Below are positions 9,805 to 20,900 of a stretch of 22,703 bases of DNA, piece by piece. The stretch covers positions 833,073 to 855,775 of the forward strand of contig BLXT01004423.1 of the NCBI GenBank assembly GCA_019648995.1. Direction: 5' to 3'. Within the stretch, counting starts at the first letter, position 1. The number at the start of each line of letters is the position of its first letter. The stretch is from Plakobranchus ocellatus (lineage: Eukaryota > Mollusca > Gastropoda > Plakobranchidae). The notes beneath the pieces were generated by a model. That model was not told where the DNA came from and ran no database searches. It worked only from the letters and a program-made list of their open reading frames with translations. Position numbers and translations under genes: made by a program.

Positions 9805-10748
9805 GGGACTTTGTAGGCTTTCAAAGCTTTTCATCAACCCATACAAATTTTTAGCCAATGCCAACCTTCTGTTTCAATTGCAATTAACAGTTTACTATTA
9901 AAGCTTTTCATATGCCCACAATACAGGTTTTTAATAACAAACTTCATTTTTATTATCTGTTACACTGTAGTTAGAGCTGATATTAGTGATAAATGATGGT
10001 CTATGAGATTGAGACACAGTGAACTAGAAACCCTGAGATCACTGATAATTTATGCTTACTAGCTACTATTGGCAATTCAACATTGCTCATTCGCCTAGAT
10101 TTTATTAAAACAAAATGAACAAGCAAAAGACATTAGGTTTCTTTTTTTCATTTCTTTTACAAATGACTTTTATGTTGTTTTTAATCCCCAGAGGGGTCAA
10201 CTTATCCTGTACTAAAGAACAACTCACTACTGAAGTTTATCTCTTTTTCAGCTTTTTATACTCTCATGATCAACTCAATTTGGCATTTTCTTCATGTTCA
10301 TTTTGTTGCAGTTAAGTTTTTTAAAAGTATAGCCAAGTACGTGCACCTTTATAACTTATTTGAGGACTTTGAGGAGAGGTATGACGATTGATGCCCCAAA
10401 AAAATATAAAGAAAGTGTTTGAGCAGGGCAAGAATAAATTCATCACCGAAAGAGCAATTTTCAATTTTGAAATAATTAAATGTCCAGGATTCCCTAAATA
10501 CTATGTTATTGCTTTTATGACAGGAACTGAAACAATTAATTGATCTTTACTTTCAAAATTAAATATGTTTGAGATGCAATATAATACCCCACACTCAGGA
10601 ACAGCAAAGGCAACCAGTAATTGGGTCCTGGTCTTTTCTTTGCAAAAGACAGACTGTTTTCTTTTAGCTCACTCTTGTGATACTTATCTCTACCTTACTG
10701 GTCCTGAATAATAGAAATACACGTACATAAAATTCACTGTCTCATTCT
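9805..10748. other. AT-rich non-coding stretch
   Basis: There is no supported gene. The 66-codon frame at 10115-10315 is Phe/Leu/Ser-rich and looks like translated T-rich DNA. Confidence 0.4.
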
Positions 10749-10822
10749 GGGGATCCAACTGGTCACCCAAAGCCCAGTGTAGCAGCCTGAAAATTGCTCT
10801 ACCAATACACTGGCTTAAATTA
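10749..10822 (-). repeat. Possible tRNA-derived SINE relic
   Basis: On the - strand, TTGGTAGAGC (plus 10796-10805) resembles the D-arm/A-box half of a tRNA, and GTTGGATCCCC (plus 10749-10759) resembles a T-arm/B-box (consensus GGTTCGANTCC), with 36 bases between them. No acceptor stem pairs and the B-box is degenerate, so it is not a working tRNA gene. A decayed tRNA-derived SINE is the best reading, but chance similarity is quite possible. I find no second copy in the window. Confidence 0.3.
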
Positions 10823-12029
10823 AAAAAAAAAAAAAGGTCGTAACCTTAGATTTGTCTTTATATAAAAATATACCTCTCAGAAATTTTCAATCACATCCTG
10901 TAAAATCAGAAAACAGTATCATATTACTACCAGTTTTCATCTGTTTTAATAATAGCATGAATATTTGTACTCGATGGAGAAATCTGGCTTAAATTTAAAG
11001 TCTTTTTATAATCTTAACACATGAAGAGTTTGGCAGCACCAGTTTCAATAAACTTTCAAAAGGCTGCCAATAAAATATGATATGTATTTTTGATTACTGC
11101 AACTTCAAAAACTAACACTCAAACAATCAAAAGAAAAACGCCATTATTTCCATTTATTTGTCAGTGTAGTGTACAGGCACTTAAAAAAAAACCACACACA
11201 CCAATTTTTCACCTTATTATTTACTCTATGCATGGAACAGTGCGACTGCACATACCAAGGTAATGAATCTCTTATTACTTTTTTTTTTTATCTCAGTCTC
11301 CCTTTCTTGCCAAGCTCTATTGCCTTACTGATTTTAAAATGATCTAACTGAACATGTTCTTTTTTCAAGAATCTTAAGCTTTGTTGCCTTTTTTTTTTTA
11401 TAGGCATAGCCTATCAGTATCACTAACATAAGTGACATTAGCATTAGAAAATTTTGCCAAATGGAATTCCCTGATATATTTGCATTTTTCAAAACGGTTT
11501 CCTACAATTACGCAGGATACAGTAGAAATATTAAAATTATTCACTTAAAAAAAAAAAAGAGAGAGATAGCTGCTGACATAATTATCAAATCAAATAGGGC
11601 CGCTGCCAACATATAATGATATATTTATAAATAACATGAAAAAGAACACTTTCCAACTTATCCAAAAAAAAATTTTTTTTTCATTCATAATTATGAAATT
11701 GACAAGTACAATTGCAATTATCGAACAATTATGCGCCCCCCTGCACCTTCCCCCCCCAAAAAAAAACCCAAGAAACTATTATTTATCGATAACAGGTACC
11801 AAAAAAACAATTTTCATGTCTGAGGGAATGCTATAGAAGATGGCTTTTAAACAACATAAATATACAAAAAAAATCTTAAAATCCTCTCAGACAAAAGAAA
11901 TATCATGAGAATCGTAGGAAATACCAGCTCTCAAAAAAAGGAGGAAAAGTCTGTAGAGACCAAAAATGGAAAAAAAAATTTCAAAACTTTATTCATTTAG
12001 TTAGAAATCAAAACAAGAGAAAAAAGTAT
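10823..12029. other. AT-rich non-coding stretch with homopolymer runs
   Basis: The stretch contains A13 near 10822-10834, several T and A runs around 11170-11400 and 11549-11560, and C-rich runs with A9 near 11734-11766. A - strand AATAAA (plus TTTATT) lies at 11988-11993. No gene is supported. Confidence 0.45.
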
Positions 12030-12093
12030 GAATGCCATTATAGAAGATAAGTTTTCCCCCCAAATAATAAAAACAATTTAATATGCATTGGAA
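12030..12093 (+). repeat. Left gap-edge copy of a duplicated 64-70 bp sequence
   Basis: These 64 bases, starting GAATGCCATTATAG and ending ATGCATTGGAA, reappear at 12597-12666 immediately after the N gap. The only difference is a 6-base insertion (ATAAAT type) in the right copy. Confidence 0.95.
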
Positions 12094-12596
12094 NNNNNNN
12101 NNNNNNNNNNNNNNNNNNNNNNNNNNNNNNNNNNNNNNNNNNNNNNNNNNNNNNNNNNNNNNNNNNNNNNNNNNNNNNNNNNNNNNNNNNNNNNNNNNNN
12201 NNNNNNNNNNNNNNNNNNNNNNNNNNNNNNNNNNNNNNNNNNNNNNNNNNNNNNNNNNNNNNNNNNNNNNNNNNNNNNNNNNNNNNNNNNNNNNNNNNNN
12301 NNNNNNNNNNNNNNNNNNNNNNNNNNNNNNNNNNNNNNNNNNNNNNNNNNNNNNNNNNNNNNNNNNNNNNNNNNNNNNNNNNNNNNNNNNNNNNNNNNNN
12401 NNNNNNNNNNNNNNNNNNNNNNNNNNNNNNNNNNNNNNNNNNNNNNNNNNNNNNNNNNNNNNNNNNNNNNNNNNNNNNNNNNNNNNNNNNNNNNNNNNNN
12501 NNNNNNNNNNNNNNNNNNNNNNNNNNNNNNNNNNNNNNNNNNNNNNNNNNNNNNNNNNNNNNNNNNNNNNNNNNNNNNNNNNNNNNNNNNNNNNNN
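12094..12596. other. Assembly gap, 503 Ns
   Basis: The bases are unknown. Because both edges carry the same sequence, the gap may be artificial: two contig ends that should overlap, or two haplotypes, left unmerged by the assembler. Reading frames that appear to cross the gap are meaningless. Confidence 0.99.
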
Positions 12597-12666
12597 GAAT
12601 GCCATTATATAAATAGAAGATAAGTTTTCCCCCCAAATAATAAAAACAATTTAATATGCATTGGAA
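12597..12666 (+). repeat. Right gap-edge copy of the duplicated sequence
   Basis: These 70 bases match 12030-12093 apart from a 6-base indel near 12606-12615. The copy starts exactly at the first base after the gap, while the left copy ends exactly at the last base before it, as expected of an unmerged overlap. Confidence 0.95.
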
Positions 12667-13389
12667 ATACTGATTCAAATGAAAAATTTAGTAACAAATA
12701 CGGACCAAAAATTAGAATGTGGCAGACAGAAAAAATTTTCAAAAATTTATATCCTACTTCATAGGATCTGACAACCTGTTAGCAAATCAGGGCTGAAGGT
12801 GTATCAATGTTATAACAGAATGTACTTTTTTTTTTTTTAGAAAGATCACTTATGGCCAAAGGGGACCAACCCTGGTATAATGATGATAATGACGATTGAA
12901 GTTATAAAAACGCCAGGAGAGAGTCATTGATGCTGGTTGATAGGTCCGACTTCAATGAGATAATATCATAATCAATCATTATCTGTGCTTAAAATACCTT
13001 TCTTCAAAAAGCTTCGAAGTTAAAAAATTTAAAAATCATTTAGGTTGCAAATAGAACAAAAAAGGGCAAAGAAGAGAAAGCTGGGCAGAGATGATGATTG
13101 TATGAGACTTTTGTTTATGCACCCATTTAAATACTACATATTCCAGGGTCACATTCACTGCAAACTTTCTTTTCCCTTTAAAATGGGAAGAGACAAACCT
13201 TGCAATCAATGTTAAAATTGAGTGTCATGCCCTCTCATGATTTACCTTAAAAGAATTTAATGTAAAACTAAAAGATTGGTTTTTGTCAAAAATTCACAAC
13301 ACAGGCAATTCTGCTTTGAATTACATACATGTATGTCCAAAGAAAACAGTAATTTAGGCCTAAAATTATTCAAAACTAAATTGGATATA
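12667..13389. other. AT-rich non-coding stretch
   Basis: I see no gene. A short ATG/ATA-type simple sequence lies near 12877-12896. This stretch lies beyond the first canonical polyadenylation signal of the - strand gene. Confidence 0.4.
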
Positions 13390-13395
13390 TTTATT
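13390..13395 (-). terminator. Candidate polyadenylation signal for the large - strand gene
   Basis: Plus TTTATT reads AATAAA on the - strand. Scanning from the stop at 14950 toward lower coordinates, this is the first canonical hexamer I find, about 1.55 kb downstream. It implies a 3'UTR of roughly 1.5 kb unless a variant signal is used earlier. The next canonical one on this strand that I noted is at 11988-11993. Confidence 0.4.
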
Positions 13396-14949
13396 AATAT
13401 ATGAAAGTTTTTTCATGAGAACATTAAGGTTGCACTAATTCTATATCCATTCCATATATTTTTGGTCTATGAATTTACAGCTATCATAATACACTATGTG
13501 CAGTATTTTAAATCAGCAGAAGGATCACCAACATTACGAGGCTTATCTAATTTATAAAGCGGTGCATGCCTTTATACAATTCCCTTTGGTATTTGCAACA
13601 TTTATCTGTTTACAGTTTTAAAGACTGAGGGTTTCAAAAAATTCATTGCAACGAACCCAAGACTTTTGTGCTCTGCAATTAGTGCAATACATTTTTTTTT
13701 GTAACAATTCACAAGTTTTCTGTATTAGTAGGAAGGTACTGGCCATTAAAATAAAAACTAAAAATGGGGTGTTAAAAGAAAATATTTTAGGAAAATACTT
13801 TTGTATCTTATGGAAAGCTATAAAAACAATGCATTCCTTAAAAAATGAAGATGGTTAATGTTCTACAATGCTATGAACACAGCCTTAAAATTTTTCATAT
13901 TTCTGAATCATAATTTGGAGAACTAACAAATAATAAACATCCTTTCAAAACTTAAAGTAGTGCACTCTTAATTGAAATTTCAATAAAATTACATCATCCT
14001 TTACAAGGATATTTTTCCATTACATAGAGCCCCCTTCAGTTCAAATTTGAGTTAAATATTAAATTAACATTCCTAACTTTTCCCCCTAAAATTAAAGAAA
14101 ATTTTTCATTCCTCCTCCTCCTCCCTCCCCTTCCCTCCTCTCCTCTCCCCCCCCCCAAATCTTTGTATGCTCCCAAATTAGTTAATTTGAAAACAGAAAA
14201 AAAAAAAACCACCCTTCAAGGTGATGCAAAGACATTTACTCACAAGGGACCTCATACATGAAATTCAAATTTTATGGAAATTGACCCTTCTTTTGATTAA
14301 AAAATAAATGGGCTCTAGTTATTCCATTTTGTTTGCTTCTTCAAATTTCCCTCATAAAAGAAGGAGAATGCCTTTTTTACTTAAGTAGCAATTTCCTTTT
14401 TAGTTTTTCAACTTTTTGGTCTGCCTCTTATTCATATTGTCTAACGCTTATAAGATCTTCAGCTAAGTTCTACAATCAATGAGGTGTGAACTCCTCTTAC
14501 AGTGAGAAGCAATGCTTAATAATCAAATCAAAGGACAACAAAACCAAGATATGACAAAAGCAAGAGGAACGCTATCTGTGGCAATACCACCTTGGATCAA
14601 AAGAGTTCAATTGAGTCATTCTGGTAATGTGGTGTTGCCTTAGATTACAAGTTAAAAAATAATAAAACAACAAGAAAGAAAAAGCCATAGCAGAGTGACC
14701 ACTTTGACTTATGAAAACTATGATCTGAAAGAGATTAGGCTTTAAAAATTTCCATTGTATAAATCTTATCAAATGTATATATTTCCCAACCATCCACTGC
14801 CTTTTTATGATTTTATAACTTAACAATAGTGTGAGAAATAAAACAAAATGTATCAAATTATAAAACAGAAGTATCATTTAAATTAAAGTTCATCAAAGTA
14901 AATAAAATATTTTGTTGTGTATTGAGGAAATCGGATATCAAGGTCAATA
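13396..14949 (-). other. Probable 3'UTR of the large - strand gene
   Basis: No convincing coding sequence follows the TGA at 14950-14952 and no splice donor is seen just before it, so this AT-rich stretch is best read as 3'UTR. It contains the polypyrimidine tract at 14109-14156. The 101-codon frame at 14572-14877 is hydrophobic, as expected of AT-rich DNA, and is not called. Confidence 0.5.
14109..14156. repeat. 48-base uninterrupted polypyrimidine tract
   Basis: The + strand is purely C and T here, with CCT repeats at the left and ten C at the right end. In a - strand transcript it reads as a purine tract with G10 followed by GGG and GGGG runs, so an RNA G-quadruplex is possible. It may also form triplex DNA. 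Confidence 0.85.
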
Positions 14950-17900
14950 TCAGCCTGATGAGGTAAATGTACAGATCATTTCATGATTTTTCAAGTCATT
15001 GTAATTGAAAGCCTCATACTTACAAATCTGGCATCTTAGAGCAGTGGTTATATGCTTTTTAAGATGGTTACTGAGCTTAAAGAGGCCATTGGTCTTATAT
15101 TTTCTGCAAACATTACAAAAATGTTCATCTGTATCATCCGAAGATGTGAATTTGCCTGCATGCTTTACCAGGAACATGGTCACTTCACGATGCTGACGGA
15201 GCATTAATTTCTGACGCTGAGAAGGGGTCATATCATTGCTGTCTGATGCATCTGGAAGTAAGTCTGAATCACTTTCTGAGCTATAATACAGTTCAGGACA
15301 AGAATCCACATCAGGCCTTCCACCAGGCTTCGCCTCTTTATTTTGAACAGATGCCATTTGATTTTTCTCTGATATTTGGATATTTTTTTGTTCTTCTATC
15401 TCAGGACCATCATTCTGATTTTCCAACTGATCTTGGCTTGCAATATTCAAAACCATTTTACTAGATTTCACTTTAACCGCGTGCTTATTTCCATCTTCTA
15501 ATTCTATTGTTTTTACTCCAAACTTTCTTTTTGTATTCATTTTGTTGCATGATATTTCAGTTGATGATTCATGTTTTGAATGTGAACCACTATTTTTCAC
15601 ATCATATACTGTATTGGCAGATCTTTGCTGTGAGGGTCTATTGCTTGGTCCATGTTCCTCACCTTTAGCAACAATATCATATCTCTCTATAGTTTGCTTT
15701 GAGCCTAAGTCAGACTTTGTTACACAAAGTTCTTTATCTGCTTTTTTCTCAAATTCAGTATGGTACAGAAAATGGTTTTCATTGATTGTCTCATTTTTAT
15801 TTGCCTCACGCTCAAATGACCTTGATGGCTGAGAGTGTGAACATTTTTCTTTATCTTTGTGTTGACTAACTGCTAAATTTGAAGGTAAGCTTAGCACATC
15901 TTTTGCCCTACAACGTTTCCGCGCATTTTGATTTAAATGTGCTGTAGTTTTACAGGCTAGGGTATGAAAAACATTCATTCGCCTCCTCTTAAAAACTCTT
16001 TTTGCCAACCGAAAGGATGTTTCTCTTTTATTATCATTTCTTTTTTTATTTCTTCCAATGTCTTTGTTTTTCAAAAGCAAATCTTTCTCTAATGGACTTG
16101 ATTTTGCAGTATTCAAGGGCTGTTTGTGTACTGATTTTCCTGGGGGAATAATGGAAATGTTGGGCATATTTACTTCGATTGATTTATCTTTGCTCTCAGG
16201 AAGACATTTGATAACAGCAGAAGAACTTACTTCTGATAATTTTAGTTTAGTGATGACAACATTACATGGCCTCAAAGCAGCATGTAAATCAGCCTGGTCA
16301 CCAGCATATATTAGTTTATCCAAGCCTGGGTGCTGTTCATGAGACTTAGGCATCAAGTTTTGCTTTCCTTTGCATCTTTTCTCTCTTTTCTGAGCTTCAA
16401 ATTCAAAGGCCATTTTATTATTACAACTGTCAGACAAATTGATCTTGTTTTTATAAGTGTATCTCTGCTTGAGGACTTGAAGAGGCCCACATTGGTCTGT
16501 ATGTTCACCTGCAGCAACAGCTCCACATTTGACAGGTATACATGATGAAGTCTTCACATTGGAAGGTTCCAGATTTATTTTAGGTGCAAGGTGTTTTAAT
16601 GGCCATGTGCCAGGAACATTGGCATGATGGGTTACTCTTTTGACATCAGATGGTGAATATTTACAAGACCCATGGTGAGCTTGTGTAGATAATCTTTCTG
16701 TTATGCGAGGTGTTGAGACTGTATTTACTATGGATGATAATGAAAAAGCTTGTGAACTAGAAGTTATTGTATATGTTCCCTGTATCTGAGCAGATGTAAA
16801 CGAATTTTTGGGCATCATAATGGTTATTGGGTGACTACACAATGTCTTTGAGGTAGAAAGAACAGGTTTAAGTAGAGGCTTTTCAGAGGATTTAAAAGGC
16901 AATAATTCATTTGCTTTATGCAGTATATTGGATTCGCCTTGAGGTGCATCAGCAATTGATGCATCTGTAGTTTGTATACTGGATGATGCATGAATTTCTT
17001 TTCTTGGTAATTTTGACGCTAGTGTGCTCAATTCATCCAAGGGCAAAGAATCACATGAAATTGCTGTGATAGCTGTGGCATTGGATGTCCATGGAACAGA
17101 CAATATTGAAGATGTTGCTGAGGAATGTTTTGAGTTTGCTTCAAGAGAGGGTGTCGAAATCCCAGAAGCAGAACACAAAACTACTGAGGAGGAACATTTA
17201 GACTGTGAGTGTGACAGATGTGTTGAGCTTGGTGGCACAGGTGTACTTGTTTGCTTTGCTAAAAGATGTTTACTGGTTTCACAGCTGGAGGAAATAGTGG
17301 TACAACCTGAATCTTTATTGACACATAGTCCAAACTTATTTAAACCCGAAAAATCAGCCATGATACTTACAACATCTTTTTCTGAAAGGGGCCCAAACAA
17401 AACTGGGCCTTGAAGATTTGCAGGTGTTGCCAGAGTACCTAAATCTTTTGTTGTGCTGTCAATTTGTGGATTCATAGCATTTAAGTGGTAATGCTCACTT
17501 TCAGAATCTTTACTCAATAATCCTGTTGTTGGATCATAAAGACTAGAAAGTGTTGATTTGGACTTAATCACATCATTCTGTGGGTTTATATTACACAGTA
17601 ATCCTGTAGCTGGATCATACAGACTAGACAATGTTGATATAGGCTTAATCCCAGACATCATTGCTTTGCTGGGGAAAGGAGAGGTGGAGCTTGCTTTGCA
17701 AATTGCTGACGATGACATGCTCGATAGTTGTGTGATTGAGTTGATGGAAGATGACATGGTTGTAAACGTTGCTTTAGACCTCAGTGACCTGAGACTTTTA
17801 GTCTTTGAATTTTGGCTCACACTGACATCAGGTAATACAGATAGACTGGTGTTACAGTCAAATTGGGTCCCGTTTTTACCAGAATCCGTCTTTTCTAAAT

Positions 17901-20900
17901 CATGTGAAGTGGTCAATGAAGAAACAGAAGTGATTGTTAAAGATGTATTAGTAGGCATTTCTGATTTGTGGCCACTGGATGTTGAGTCACATGCTTCAAC
18001 TGAGACAGATGATTGTATTGTAGATTTCTTGAAGGGAAGGAGAGGCACAGGTTTATATTGTGTCTCGGACATTTTCCAAATTTTGTTCCTCAGTGTAGGT
18101 TCCACACATAATGACTCTGGAAGATTAGTGCCAAACAAGTTTGCGGGTTTGTCAGTAACTGCAAGATTAGCTTTTATCTTACGGCTGTTAACAGTTTCTG
18201 ATACCATTCTGCTTATTTCATTTGGCATACTATTGCCCTTTCTGTACTTAGGCCTAATCCTCTTACACTTATTAAGTAATTGCTGAACTCTTTTATTCAA
18301 ATATGTACTGGTAGGTGGCTGTTGTGATGTAGTTGACCTTAATGATGAGCTAGTCTTTTCAGGTTCTCTTCTCTTTGTTGATATCTTTGCTTCAGTACAT
18401 GATTTCTTGTTCTTTAAACTGTCCCTCACATCAGAAGAAGCAACACCACTTTGATTATTATCGCAAGCTGCAGATGCTGTACCTGTCAATTCTTGTGAGC
18501 ATAAAATGTTCAAATTGTGAGCATGATTGAATGGCTGAGTAGCCAAAGGCAAGCTAGAATTTAATAAAAAGGGAAATTGGGAAGGTATTGAGACAGAAGT
18601 AGGAGCAGATATAGGATTTGAAAAAATCAAGTTGGAATTTGATATAGATGCAGGGAGGGAAACTGGGCCAGCAACCATAGTAGGTAAGGGGCAACTCTGA
18701 ATACTCTGAATCCATGAATTCTGGCCTCCTATCAAAGTTGAGAGCTGGGGTGAAGAACCGAGAAATGTCCCTCTCAGTGGATTTACCTGATCAGTTGGAG
18801 ACAATAATACCATGCCAGCAACATCATTAAATTGTGCCCCGTTTGGGAAACAGAAACTTGGCTGTTGGATAAATGATGCATGAGGTTGCCTTAGTTGTTG
18901 AGGGCCGACATAGATAGGATTTGGTGGGACACCAGTGCCAAGAAGATTTTTTTGAGATTGAGCAGAAATCACAGGAATGTTTTTTGCAAATGCAACACTT
19001 GAAGCAGAGCTAGTATTGTTTGTGACATTTGTTGACATTCCTTTCATCATAAGTTGACGAACAGTTTGTCGTTTGACTTTATAATACCTTTTTTGGCGAC
19101 CTCTAGGACGTTTGAGTTCTTTTCTGTCAACTTTTTTTGACACTTTCACCTCATCTGTGTTTAGAAATGAGGCATGTATTCGAGAAGATTCTATTCCTTG
19201 AGTGCCAACACTACACTCTGAAGATTTTGTTGAGTTATACTTTTCATTACATTGCACTGGTTTGTCATCATCCACTTTATTGAACATCTTATCTGACCTT
19301 TTCTGTAAACCTTTGCTGCTGTGATTGCTTTGTCTTTGCAACATTTGCTCCATATTTCCACTCTGCATTGTGCAAACAACTAAAGGTTTGGAGACTTGAA
19401 TCTCATGCTGTGTGATTTGAGGCATTTCACTATTTGCAGATACCGGCTCTATGTTACCACTTGATCTCAAGTCATTAACTTCTTCATTTGTTCCTTTCAA
19501 GGCACCTCTTGTTCTCAGTTTTTCAGGTGTTTCAATTCTGCTCCCGTGCAATCTACTGCTTTTTGCAGTGGGTTTGGGTGTTTCTTGATAGGCAGGTGAA
19601 TAAATCATTTTTGTTTTTCCTGTAGAAACATCAGAATTTGTTGTTGTAACCAAAGTGCTGACACTCAATGTAGTTACTGAAGCAGGCCCAACCTGTGAAA
19701 GAGTTGCTATACCTGAGACTGGACAGGCTGGTAAAGGATTGATAATGTTTGGCAAAAGGTTAAGAGTGTTTGGGAAAGAATTTCCAACCCCCAGAGGGGC
19801 ACCCATAGGAAGCACAACATCCATATGCATCAACTGATTTCCAACAAGAACTGGCATTTTTTGTCCTGGTACATGTGGTATTATAGGTACTGAACTTAGA
19901 TTTGCTGAAGCCATCCCATTGCTGAAGTTAACGATCTGGTTTGGATACATCTGATTTAAGCCCAAATTGTGATTTAATAGCTGAGGAATACTTGGACTTT
20001 GGCTTATGATGGTCGGACTGTTATGATTAATAGTTGGGACTGAAGACTGTGCCATGCTGAAAGCAATTGGCATTGCACTGTTGCCTAGTGGTATCCCATT
20101 CGTGGACATTCCTCCCATAATGGGTTGAGGCTGTAAATGAAACAGATTAGTCATGTTTTGCACTGCTGATTCCATGTTTACTCCTAAGGCAAGTGATGAT
20201 GAAAGAACAGTAGGTTTATGTGTACCTGGCACTGGACCCACACTTTGGCTACTGGGTGTCAAAGAGAATACATTGCTATAGCTGGTGCTATTAAGTTTAG
20301 CATTTGATGACTCCACAGCTTCAACATTATCACTGGATTTCTTTTTAGGATCTGTATAATAGACACTGTCTATTCTTACACCAGAGGCATTATTGGCAAT
20401 AATGCTACTGTTGGGTGCGGGGAGGGTCTTTGGTTTATGATGATCCTTTGTGAAGACTACATCTGCAAAAAATCCTTTGTAAGCAGGTTTTGCTCCGTTT
20501 CTCCGTTTCCTTCCTCTTGTTGCTCTGGATCGATTACCACGGCCTAAACGGCCCCCTCTTCCACGAACTTTTTGGTTTGGCTTGCAGTAGTTCAAACGTT
20601 CTCTTTCAGATTGAAATTGTTGACTCTCCAGCTCATGAGACTCTGTAATATCTTTAGGAAACTGGTTTAACTTAGATTGAATTTCTTTTTCTGTTGGTTC
20701 TTCTTTTACAATCTTGATAATCTTTACTTCGTCATCAGAAGGGCTGAAGTGAGCTTCAGTCTTCACCAGATTGATATCAAACTTGTTTTCCAAGCTGTGG
20801 TCATATTGTTCTTTCCTGCTTTCACTAACATAACTAGGACACCTTGTTTCAGGATCATCTGCAACCTCTGTCTTAACGAGAGTGCAATCAACTGATTCTT

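Noticed and set aside
12001-12678. Several open frames spanning the gap on both strands (up to 225 codons)
   Set aside because: They consist almost entirely of Ns; the flanking codons come from the duplicated AT-rich edge sequence.
14572-14877. 101-codon hydrophobic - strand frame just downstream of the large gene
   Set aside because: Its Phe/Leu/Ile content reflects AT-rich DNA; it lies in the probable 3'UTR and shows no domain or splice evidence.
17558-18286. A 242-codon + strand open frame inside the large gene
   Set aside because: It is the antisense shadow of a long coding exon whose - strand frame carries all recognisable motifs. The same applies to the + strand frames at 15005-16545, 17024-17413 and 19655-19837.
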